64,000 bases of DNA, from the NCBI GenBank assembly GCA_002317385.1, contig DCJH01000001.1:4849-68848 (forward strand), in the 5' to 3' direction. Every line of letters starts with the position of its first letter. Position 1 is the first letter of the stretch. Under the pieces are notes generated by a model that saw only the letters and a list, made by a program, of their open reading frames with translations, was not told where the DNA came from and made no database searches. Positions 25,528 through 33,381 of the stretch are shown here, in pieces. The DNA comes from Prevotella sp. UBA1705. Lineage in GTDB: Bacteria > Bacteroidota > Bacteroidia > Bacteroidales > Bacteroidaceae. A program made the translations under genes and the position numbers.

Positions 25528-27729
25528 TCATCCTCCAAACGCCACTGTGAGGCCGGCCATGACGATGCTCACCATCGACATGAGTTTGATGAGGATATTG
25601 AGAGAAGGACCAGAGGTATCTTTGAAGGGGTCGCCCACGGTGTCGCCCACAATCGTGGCCTTATGACAATCGGAGCCCTTGCCGCCAAAGTTGCCTTCCT
25701 CCACATATTTCTTCGCGTTGTCCCACGCACCACCAGCGTTGGCCATGAATACGGCGAGGGTGAATCCGGCAGACAATCCGCCTACCAGCAGACCCAGCAC
25801 GCCAGCCACGCCCAGCACGGCACCCACCACGATGGGGATGATGATGGCGAGCAACGATGGGAAAATCATCTCTTTCTGAGCACTCAGCGTAGAGATTTCT
25901 ACGCACCGACCATAGTCGGGCGTGCCCGTTCCTTCGAGTATTCCCTTGATCTCACGGAACTGGCGGCGCACCTCTTCCACCATCTTGGCAGCAGCGCGAC
26001 CCACAGCGCCCATGGTCAGACCGCAGAACAAGAAGGCGGCCATGGCACCGATAAATGCGCCTACGAGCACCTTCGGGTTCATCAGATTCACCTGGAAATA
26101 GTTCATGAAATCGGGTATCGTGGCATTGGTGGCGTCGATGGTCTGGCCGGCTACGTTGGTCATAGTCTCACCTACTCGGTGCATGGCAATCTTCACTTCC
26201 TCGATATAGGAGGCCAGCAGAGCCAGTGCGGTGAGGGCTGCCGAACCGATGGCGAATCCCTTGCCCGTAGCGGCTGTGGTGTTGCCGAGGGCGTCGAGAG
26301 CGTCGGTACGATGGCGCACCTCCTCGCCCAGCTCGCACATCTCGGCGTTGCCGCCGGCATTGTCGGCTATCGGACCATAGGCGTCGGTGGCCAGTGTGAT
26401 GCCCAGTGTAGACAGCATGCCCACGGCTGCGATGCCGATACCATAGAGACCAATCTGGATACTATGGGCGCTCATGCTCATATCGAAACCGTTGGCGCAA
26501 AGATAACTCATCATGATGGCCACCGAGATGGTGAGCACAGGCACACAGGTGGAGATCATTCCAGTGCCGATGCCCTTGATGATAACCGTGGCCGAACCCG
26601 TGTTTGATGCCTCCGAAATGGCCTGGGTAGGCTTGTAGCTCTGCGAGGTATAGTATTCGGTGGCCTGTCCGATGATAACGCCGGCTGCCAATCCGCTAAT
26701 CACAGAGAACGAGATACCCACCCAGTTGTCTATCCTCAGCAGGTAGAGGATAAAGAATGTGGCTACTGCAATGAGCACGGCAGCGGTGTTGGTGCCGAGT
26801 CCGAGCGAGTGGAGCAGGTCTTTCATCGACGCTCCTTCCTTGGTGCGCACCAGGTAGATGCCCAGCAAACTGAGGAACACGCCTACGGCAGCAATGAGCA
26901 TCGGGGCCACCACGGCACGCATCTGCATGTCGCCGGCCGATGCGGCGAAAGCCGTTGCACCGAGCGCAGCCGTACTCAGGATGGAGCCGCAATAGCTCTC
27001 ATAGAGGTCGGCACCCATGCCTGCCACATCGCCTACGTTGTCGCCCACGTTGTCGGCGATGGTAGCCGGGTTGCGCGGGTCATCCTCCGGGATATTGGCT
27101 TCCACCTTGCCCACGAGGTCGGCACCCACGTCGGCAGCCTTGGTATAGATACCTCCACCCACACGGGCAAACAGCGCCTGCGTCGAGGCACCCATGCCGA
27201 AGGTAAGCATCGTGGTGGTGATGGTAATCAGTGCCGTATGGTCGCCATGGATATAATGGGTGAGAATGAGGAACCAGATGGCAATGTCGAGCAGTCCGAG
27301 ACCCACCACCACGAGTCCCATCACGGCACCCGAGCGGAAGGCCACCCTCAGACCCTTGTCCAGCGACTGGCGCGCAGCATTGGCCGTGCGGGCGCTGGCG
27401 TAGGTAGCGGTCTTCATACCGAAGAATCCAGCCAGTCCGCTAAAGAATCCGCCAGTGAGGAATGCGAACGGCACCCAGCGGTTCTGCGCATTGAAACCGT
27501 AGGCCATCACGGCGAAGATGCCAGCCAGCACAATAAACACAATCAGCACAATCTTGTACTGTTGCTTGAGGTAGGCCATCGCACCATGACGCACATACAA
27601 TGCAATTTCTTTCATCCGAGGTGTGCCCTCGTCCTCTTTCATCATGCTATGAAAGAAATACCACGCCATCCCGAGTGCGCTGACAGATGCCAGCGGGATA
27701 AGCCAAAATACCAAAGGGATATTTTCCAT
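25528..27729 (-). CDS. hppA: Membrane-bound, K+-dependent ion-pumping pyrophosphatase
   Basis: A 733-residue inner-membrane protein with about 16 transmembrane segments. It hydrolyses pyrophosphate and pumps Na+ and/or H+. Hallmarks are the substrate site DVGADLVGKVE (about 195-205), DNVGDNVGDVAGMGADL and the C-terminal GGAWDNAKKYVE and DTVGDPFKDTSGP loops. The GNTTAATGKG motif has Ala where K+-independent enzymes have Lys, which places it in the K+-dependent group; Bacteroidetes members are commonly Na+ or Na+/H+ pumps. Single-gene unit with a TATATTTG -7 motif about 45 bp upstream. Confidence 0.95.
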   Translation of the reverse strand: MENIPLVFWLIPLASVSALGMAWYFFHSMMKEDEGTPRMKEIALYVRHGAMAYLKQQYKIVLIVFIVLAGIFAVMAYGFNAQNRWVPFAFLTGGFFSGLAGFFGMKTATYASARTANAARQSLDKGLRVAFRSGAVMGLVVVGLGLLDIAIWFLILTHYIHGDHTALITITTTMLTFGMGASTQALFARVGGGIYTKAADVGADLVGKVEANIPEDDPRNPATIADNVGDNVGDVAGMGADLYESYCGSILSTAALGATAFAASAGDMQMRAVVAPMLIAAVGVFLSLLGIYLVRTKEGASMKDLLHSLGLGTNTAAVLIAVATFFILYLLRIDNWVGISFSVISGLAAGVIIGQATEYYTSQSYKPTQAISEASNTGSATVIIKGIGTGMISTCVPVLTISVAIMMSYLCANGFDMSMSAHSIQIGLYGIGIAAVGMLSTLGITLATDAYGPIADNAGGNAEMCELGEEVRHRTDALDALGNTTAATGKGFAIGSAALTALALLASYIEEVKIAMHRVGETMTNVAGQTIDATNATIPDFMNYFQVNLMNPKVLVGAFIGAMAAFLFCGLTMGAVGRAAAKMVEEVRRQFREIKGILEGTGTPDYGRCVEISTLSAQKEMIFPSLLAIIIPIVVGAVLGVAGVLGLLVGGLSAGFTLAVFMANAGGAWDNAKKYVEEGNFGGKGSDCHKATIVGDTVGDPFKDTSGPSLNILIKLMSMVSIVMAGLTVAFGG

Positions 27730-27772
27730 GTCGATTTATAGTTTAGTTAGTAGTAACAAGGTATTAATGAGG

Positions 27773-27780
27773 CAAATATA
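27773..27780 (-). promoter_or_regulatory. -7 element of the hppA promoter
   Basis: TATATTTG on the minus strand, 44 bp upstream of the hppA start. No clear TTTG is seen at the -33 position. Confidence 0.5.
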
Positions 27781-28311
27781 ATGTATTTTTCTTAATACTA
27801 ATATGTTTTTACCATAAAAATTTTATCCGAGACCGATGTTTTTAACTTTCCATGTGCATTCTACCCGGATTATACCCCCGATTTGTTGATTCAGGGGTAG
27901 CAAATGGGACATTTTATTCGGGTATCTCATCAACTTGAAAATTGTTATAGTGTCATTTTTATGAGGCATTGTTTTGTGTTTTAACAGAGCCAAAATCTTC
28001 ATATAAGTATAAAAACGGCTCTTTTTATAACACAATGTCAGCTACCCGTTGATACACCTATTTCCATTCTTGATACCATTTTGTGTCACCAATAGCTGAA
28101 CAAGGAAGATGCAAATGTCAAATTAATTAGCCCTATTCGCCTGATTATACGGCTGATGCGAGCCAACACCAGGCATGTGACAAATTCATGACAGTCTTGT
28201 TTCATCCCCAATACCATTTATTAAAATGACGCAAAAATAGTAACCGCAAACGTTAAGAGATATTGTGCGCGGACACAAAACGTTTAATTTGGTTAAAACT
28301 AAGGCCAAATG
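27781..28311. other. AT-rich intergenic region without a recognised gene
   Basis: It lies between the divergent hppA promoter and the orphan RNA promoter. Short minus-strand ORFs are not convincing. One weak dyad CTACCC/GGGTAG spans about 27861-27899. Nothing else is supported. Confidence 0.5.
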
Positions 28312-28343
28312 TTTGGAGCGAGCCCAAATACTCCCTATCTTTG
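28312..28343 (+). promoter_or_regulatory. Promoter of the orphan RNA
   Basis: TTTG (28312-28315), a 20-bp gap and TATCTTTG (28336-28343): a perfect Bacteroidetes promoter with no coding gene behind it. Confidence 0.8.
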
Positions 28344-28349
28344 CACTAT

Positions 28350-28599
28350 CAAAATTGATAAATCATTTAGGTTATAGGTTAGTAGTATAATTAGGTTTTT
28401 AGTTTTCATTAGGTAGAACATTAAGATTGTTCAGTGAGATAGGTTTTAGTTTTTAAGGTGTAAAAAGATTCAGGTAACTATTGATGCGAGATCGTTGGTG
28501 AACGCCGTGAGGCGGGAACCTCCAATCAAGCTCAAACGAGAAAATTCTTTCAAAAGATATCAAGAAGTCGTGTCGCGAGTGACACGGCTTCTTTTTTTT
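28350..28599 (+). ncRNA. Orphan non-coding RNA of about 250 nt
   Basis: A canonical promoter is followed by about 250 nt with no convincing ORF. A strong intrinsic terminator ends it: a 13-bp stem AAGAAGTCGTGTC with its partner (28562-28593), a 6-nt loop and a run of T to 28599. Inside are a 5-bp hairpin GAACA/TGTTC (about 28420-28436) and a GNRA-capped hairpin CGCC-GTGA-GGCG (about 28503-28514). TTGATA near the 5' end can pair with TATCAA just before the terminator (about 28557), so the RNA may be a closed rod. It lacks the hallmark sequences of RNase P RNA, tmRNA and SRP RNA. A 6S-like RNA or an unknown regulator is possible. Confidence 0.65.
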
Positions 28600-28736
28600 G
28601 ATACCCCATGCTGTCTATTCCAGCTTGTCCATGAGGCGCATGCCAGGGCCCAACTGCGTGTTCCATCCGTAGAATCGGTCGCACTCCACCATCTCCCTAC
28701 ATGAAGGGCAAAACGGGGGAGTAGCTATCAAAATGA

Positions 28737-28820
28737 AAAGAGGTACTAATCGCCCGATGATTACTACCTTTTCGTTTACCGATTAGGTAGTAATCGCGCG
28801 GCGATTAGTACCTGATGGCG
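28737..28820. repeat. 22-bp tandem array, copy 3
   Basis: Units begin at 28737, 28759, 28781 and 28803 with an exact 22-bp period and GGTACTAATC, GATTACTACC, GATTAGGTAG and GATTAGTACC starts. It sits directly left of a composite A-B element. Confidence 0.85.
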
Positions 28821-28829
28821 GAAACAACC

Positions 28830-29141
28830 AGCCTCTCTCCCCTTGCTCCTCCCCCGAAAGGAGGGGAGTAAAGTGCTCGAAACACCCATTGTTTATCGAT
28901 GTATGGCGAGCGCACAGTAGGGACATGCCCCGTGCATGTCCGCCACGACGGAAGGCATAAGAGGGAGAGAACGGGATAAAATGAAATAGTAATAAAGGAC
29001 AAGGGGGATGGAACCCTCCGGCGGCGCGGACATGCACGGGGCATGTCCCTACTGAGCCATCGCCTTCATCCCTCAGAATCTTCAACCTCCAAGCATATCA
29101 CTCCCCTCCCTACGGGGGAGGGGCGAGGGGGGAGAGGCTTT
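28830..29141. repeat. Nested composite element: module A, B, interior, B inverted, A inverted
   Basis: The outer C/G-rich module A copies (28830-28872 and about 29092-29141) face each other. Inside, two module B copies (28915-28943 and 29026-29054) are perfect 29-bp inverted repeats starting CAGTAGGGACATGC. The 140-bp inner element has an A/G-rich interior related, in reverse, to that at 38881-38962. It has no ORF and looks like a non-autonomous mobile or structural element. Confidence 0.8.
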
Positions 29142-29212
29142 ATAAAAAATAGAGAGAGGGAGGCAGAATCACTTCTGCTCCCTCTCTCAGGCAATGTATT
29201 ATCACTTACATT

Positions 29213-29416
29213 TTAATATTCGTAGCCCTGGTCATCCGAATTGCCCCAAGCGTCGCTCTTCTTGCCGTTGATTTCAAATCCGGGATCTGTGTCGCCGCCA
29301 ACAACGATTTTCTCTGCGGAATTGCTGCCCATCTTCGTCTGACTGTATTCAGGCAAAGCGCACTCCGCATAAACATAAATCACCTGGGTCTCGGGAGCTT
29401 TATAGTTTCTTTTCAT
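29213..29416 (-). CDS. Small Prevotella-type peptide, function unknown (paralogue)
   Basis: A 67-residue protein starting MKRNYKAPETQVIYVY. Like the protein at 1203-1412 it has a basic start with Y-x-x-P-E, a Gly/Asp/Pro-rich middle (GGDTDPGFE) and a Lys-Ser ... Trp ... acidic/aromatic end (KKSDAWGNSDDQGYEY). The ATG at 29416 is favoured over one two codons upstream. It begins 13 bp after the stop of the large secreted protein, so they share a transcript. No function is known; export by a leader is not evident. Confidence 0.6.
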   Translation of the reverse strand: MKRNYKAPETQVIYVYAECALPEYSQTKMGSNSAEKIVVGGDTDPGFEINGKKSDAWGNSDDQGYEY

Positions 29417-29429
29417 TTGCATCGGGGGT

Positions 29430-31595
29430 TTAGGGGTTCATGATTTTCTTGTTACCAACGATATAGATGCCCTTGGGCAGGGTGGACAGCTGCGTGGCAT
29501 CCTCGGCCACCATCTGTCCCTGCAGGTTGTAGACGCGGCGGTCGGCCTCCCGGTTGTTGGAGATGGTCAAGCCGTCGATGTCGAGTGCCACATCCTCCAC
29601 CACGCCGTCAAAGGAGAATGTCAAATCCTTGGCGGGGGCCGGCGATGCTGTTGCTATCCACGCACGGAAGCCCTTGATGGTATGAGCCGTGGAGGTGTAG
29701 TGCCAGCGGCCGTCGGTGGCCACCACGTAGGAGCCGGCGGGCACATCTGCAGCGGTGTGATTGATATATGTGCCCTTGAACTGAATGGTGGTATTGCCCA
29801 GGCTGCTTGTCTTAGCGGCCTCGACGATGGGGTCATTCACACTCTCCTTGAGCGAGATGAGCTGGGCCGTGACATACTTTCCGGAGAAGGTCACCTGCTT
29901 GGTTCCATTTGCCCCATCCTGTATGCTGATGGTGGAATTGTCTGCTAATATCGGCTCATTGGTGGGATATATAATATAGAGTTTATTCTTCTGGATGGCG
30001 ATACCATTGTCTGCCAGAGCCTCAATGTCCACCTTAGTGAAATCTATCTGCGTCTTGATGTCTGCCGACGGTCCTTTCAACTCATAGACCTGGGCATCGG
30101 AACCGAAGGCTGCCTTAAATTGCAGTTTGTTGAACTCCACGGGCGACACCAGTGAGTTCCATTTGTTTTCTAAGAAGTCGCGTTTCATGATGAGCGTCTT
30201 GGCCAAATTGGTGTTTACCTGACCGTTGATGGCATCGAGACTTTCGTTGGTATCATCGAGGAAGAGCGTCACATTGCCCACATATTGCAGCGAGAACTTG
30301 TCGAAAGCTGTCCAGTCGTCCAACTTATTGGAGTTTTCAACCCTAATGCCTACGCGCATCGTCTGGGTGGTTGCAAAGTCTGTCTGAGGCACATAAATGA
30401 GCACGGTGTTGTCGGCAAATCGGTCTGCGGCAAAGGCTATGCCAGCTTCTTTCGGAGTAGTAATGGTGTTGTCGGTCATGTCCGGCAGGTCGGCTGTGCG
30501 GGTCTTTCCATTGTATGTGGCAAAAAGCTCTGAGTGGATGGTGCTGCCGGCACCTTTTCTGACAAATCCACTGCAGGAGAGCCTATACCATCCGGCCGCA
30601 GGCAATGTGATGTCCTGATATACGTCGCCGTTCTTCTTGGTCACCATATCAGCATCTGAGGCAACGTTAGGTTTGGGACTGTCATATTTGATGAAGGCAT
30701 TACTATATTTTCCATACGGCAGCTGGTCGTCGCCGTAAGGTATGTCTCCATTTGAATTTTTATAATCACTGTTTACACCCCAACCTATATTATATAAACC
30801 AGTAACAGATTCTGACCATGACTTCTGTGTAATGGTAAGCGTGGCTCTGAAGAATTCCTCGTCCTTGATAAGGAACGTCACGTCGGCAGGGGCTTCCGAA
30901 CTGGAATACTCAGTCTTGATACGGTCTATGGCATCCTGACGTGTCACAATCTTCCAGAGTGCATTGTCACCGTAGGTGGCAAGACCCGATGAAGTGACAT
31001 AGTCTATTCCGTTGGTAGTCTTGGTGTAGTCCTTGTGTGTGTTGCTACTGTTGGCCACCACATATCTGCCAGTACTGGTGTCTATTGTCGTATTCCGAGG
31101 ATCCGACTTGTAGGTCACAATACGATAGGTCTTTTTGGTCGCATCCACCAACTCAAACGAGAATTTGGTTTGCATTGGCGTGCTAACACCAGTATTTGTG
31201 TCCGTGAAGATTTGGTATGCTTGGATTACATTCAAACTCTTGTCATAGTACTGCTGCCCAAAAAAGTTTCCATTGTTGGTACCTGTCGTCTTCGAGAGGA
31301 TGTTGTAATAAACGATACTTGCGGCATCAGTAGCCTTGTAGAGATACACAGGCAGACCATGCTCCTGGGCCACGATACTTGTGCCGTGGTCGCTTCCTGC
31401 CGTCAGGAAACGGTGAGTGCCCACATTGTAGAGAAACACCACCGGGGAACCAGCAGTTTGGTCTGTGGAAGTGCTGAGCACGGTGCTGATGTCGTTGCCC
31501 GCCCAATCGGTGAACTGCTGCGCGTGAACCTGTGTAGCCGCAAAGGTCATGAGTAAGGACAAAATCCCCTTACTGATAATTGTTTTAATTCTCAT
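29430..31595 (-). CDS. Large secreted surface protein with C-terminal sorting-like tail
   Basis: A 721-residue protein with a signal peptide (ILSLLMTFAATQVHAQQ). The mature part is beta-rich with SPVVFLYNVGTHRFLTAG near the start, which resembles ricin-type or coat-like repeats. A jelly-roll-like stretch (GDVYQDITLPAAGWYRLSCSGF) lies in the middle. The C-terminal 35 residues (ADRRVYNLQGQMV, LPKGIYIVGNKKIM) match the tail common on Prevotella secreted proteins and similar to type IX secretion tails. The role is unknown; adhesion or glycan contact is possible. The ATG at 31595 is chosen because it places the signal peptide near the N-terminus; an ORF extension adds 12 residues. Confidence 0.65.
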   Translation of the reverse strand: MRIKTIISKGILSLLMTFAATQVHAQQFTDWAGNDISTVLSTSTDQTAGSPVVFLYNVGTHRFLTAGSDHGTSIVAQEHGLPVYLYKATDAASIVYYNILSKTTGTNNGNFFGQQYYDKSLNVIQAYQIFTDTNTGVSTPMQTKFSFELVDATKKTYRIVTYKSDPRNTTIDTSTGRYVVANSSNTHKDYTKTTNGIDYVTSSGLATYGDNALWKIVTRQDAIDRIKTEYSSSEAPADVTFLIKDEEFFRATLTITQKSWSESVTGLYNIGWGVNSDYKNSNGDIPYGDDQLPYGKYSNAFIKYDSPKPNVASDADMVTKKNGDVYQDITLPAAGWYRLSCSGFVRKGAGSTIHSELFATYNGKTRTADLPDMTDNTITTPKEAGIAFAADRFADNTVLIYVPQTDFATTQTMRVGIRVENSNKLDDWTAFDKFSLQYVGNVTLFLDDTNESLDAINGQVNTNLAKTLIMKRDFLENKWNSLVSPVEFNKLQFKAAFGSDAQVYELKGPSADIKTQIDFTKVDIEALADNGIAIQKNKLYIIYPTNEPILADNSTISIQDGANGTKQVTFSGKYVTAQLISLKESVNDPIVEAAKTSSLGNTTIQFKGTYINHTAADVPAGSYVVATDGRWHYTSTAHTIKGFRAWIATASPAPAKDLTFSFDGVVEDVALDIDGLTISNNREADRRVYNLQGQMVAEDATQLSTLPKGIYIVGNKKIMNP

Positions 31596-31950
31596 TTTCT
31601 GATGTAATGTGATAACTTTTTTGCCTGTCAATGTTGAAATTCGATTATCTTGAGCTATAACCGTATCGTGATGTCAACGTTCTGAATGCAATCATCTATA
31701 TTTGCGATGCAAAGTTAATTGTATTTATTCGGAATAATAATTATAAACTGAAAAATATTCAACCGATTAACCTTTATTAAGGCTTTAGCGTGGTTTTTCG
31801 GTATATTTTTAGTTAAATGGCTATCAATCAACCCTAACTACAGCATCATCCGATGGGCAGAATTCCTGTCCATCGGATGATGTTGGGGATGTTGGGGGTA
31901 TATGAAGGGGTGCGGAGGAGCAGGATAATGTGGCTGGAGGAAGGGGAGGT
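31596..31950. other. Intergenic region with opposed -7 motifs
   Basis: A minus-strand TAACTTTG (31717-31710) could serve the surface protein gene. A plus-strand TATATTTG lies at 31697-31704, but no gene follows it. Neither has a good -33. The right part holds the efflux operon terminator hairpin. Confidence 0.4.
31844..31882 (-). terminator. Long hairpin after the efflux operon
   Basis: A 17-bp stem (31844-31860 with 31866-31882; outer CATCATCCGATGG, one G-U pair) with a 5-nt AATTC loop lies about 70 bp past the tolC-like stop. There is no T run, so factor-dependent termination or RNA stabilisation is as likely as intrinsic termination. Confidence 0.5.
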
Positions 31951-33294
31951 TTACTGCTGGCCGATGCTCTGGCGATACTCCACGAGTTTGACTTGGAGCT
32001 GGGCGAAGGCATCGGTGTAGTGGTCGCGGCACTGCTGATACTGCTGCTGGGCGTTGAGAAGGTCGTTCATCGTCACGGTGCCGGCATGGTAGTAGTCACG
32101 GTTCAGGCGCAGGTTCTCCTCGCTCTGGTCTATGCTTTTGCGGGCCAGCTGCAGCTGCTTGTAGGCGTCGTCCACGTCGTTCCATTCTTTTTGCATACGT
32201 ATCTTGAGCAGCTGCGTGTGGTCGGCGAGTTGTTCGCGGGCGTTGGCCTCGGCGAGACGGCTGCGCTTCACGGCATGCGTTCCGCCCCACCAGCTCGAGA
32301 TGGGGATGCTCACCGTGGCGAAGACCATGCCGAAATGGTTGTCCATGTGCTTGCCCATATTATAATAGGTGTAGCCCGCGCCGATGCCGAGCGAGGGCAA
32401 CAGCTTGCCCACCTCCATCTTGCGCTGGAGCGTGGAGGCCTCCACCTGCTTCTGCAGGAGTCGGTATTCGGGCGTGGCGGGCACGGCCTGCGAGGGGTCG
32501 GTCTTGATGGTGGGATAGGCCGGAAGCTGCTGCGGGTCGATGTCGGCCACGATGTCGATGGTCGAATCGCCCATGCCGATGTATTGGGCGAGCACTATCC
32601 GCGCGAGGCCGAGGCCATTGTCGAGCTTCACCCGACTGCTCTCCACCTCGTTTTGCTTGAGTTGTACGGCCAGCAGGTCGTTGCGCATGGCCACCCCGGC
32701 CTGCACAGCCACGGTGGCATCGTGCTCCAGCCGGGAGAGCATGGCGGCCACGGCGTCGAGGGTCTTCTGCTTCTCCTTGAGGGCGATAATCTGCCAATAG
32801 TATTGTTCGGCGGTGAGGAGCACGGTGTTGCGCGAGGTCTCGGCCTGCAGTTGCTTGGCTTCTACGTTGACCTTGGCCAGGCGGTTGCCGTTGACAATCT
32901 GCCCACCCACGAACACAGGCTGCAGGGCTGTGACGCCCGTGGTGAGGCCGCGGTCGATGAGGCTCGCCGAGAAGCTGGTGGGAAAGAGCATGGCTACCTC
33001 GGTCGGGATGAGCTGGGCGATGGACGGGGGCACCAGGTCGGCGGTGGCGACACTGGTCTTGAGCATGTCGCGCGAGGCCTTGAAGCCCGCGCCTGTGGCC
33101 GAAACCTGTGGGAAATAGTTGGTGAAGGCTTGCCGCTGCTGCTCTCGGGCCTGGAGGATGGCGTTGTCGGCGGTGCGCGTGGCGATGTTGTGGGCCACGG
33201 CTCGGCTGCGCACCTGAGAGAGTGTGAGGGTGGTCTGGGCGGAGGCCGGGAGCGAGAGGGCCAGCGCAAGGAGGAGGGATGGGAATGCTTTCAT
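31951..33294 (-). CDS. TolC-like outer-membrane efflux channel protein
   Basis: A 447-residue exported protein (signal ends PASAQ). It shows the two-fold TolC repeat of long coiled helices: TLTLSQVRSRAVAHNIATRTADNA in the first half, and EYRLLQKQVEASTLQRKMEV and REQLADHTQLLKIRMQKEWNDVDDA in the second. A strand region (FVGGQIVNGNRL) lies between. No lipid Cys is present, unlike OprM. It forms the outer-membrane duct of the tripartite pump. It is the last gene of the adaptor-RND-TolC operon, 87 bp after the pump gene. Confidence 0.9.
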   Translation of the reverse strand: MKAFPSLLLALALSLPASAQTTLTLSQVRSRAVAHNIATRTADNAILQAREQQRQAFTNYFPQVSATGAGFKASRDMLKTSVATADLVPPSIAQLIPTEVAMLFPTSFSASLIDRGLTTGVTALQPVFVGGQIVNGNRLAKVNVEAKQLQAETSRNTVLLTAEQYYWQIIALKEKQKTLDAVAAMLSRLEHDATVAVQAGVAMRNDLLAVQLKQNEVESSRVKLDNGLGLARIVLAQYIGMGDSTIDIVADIDPQQLPAYPTIKTDPSQAVPATPEYRLLQKQVEASTLQRKMEVGKLLPSLGIGAGYTYYNMGKHMDNHFGMVFATVSIPISSWWGGTHAVKRSRLAEANAREQLADHTQLLKIRMQKEWNDVDDAYKQLQLARKSIDQSEENLRLNRDYYHAGTVTMNDLLNAQQQYQQCRDHYTDAFAQLQVKLVEYRQSIGQQ

Positions 33295-33381
33295 TTGTTG
33301 ATGGGTTTAGAATGGAGGGATGGATGGGAGGGGAGGAGGAAGCCGCCATGGTATGGCGGCCTACCAGACCCCCATGCGGGA

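Noticed and set aside
27823..28035. A 70-codon minus-strand ORF upstream of hppA
   Set aside because: No promoter, no motif and a composition that follows the local AT-richness.
28495..28704. A 69-codon ORF starting inside the orphan RNA
   Set aside because: It reads through the terminator hairpin and T run, which makes a coding role unlikely.
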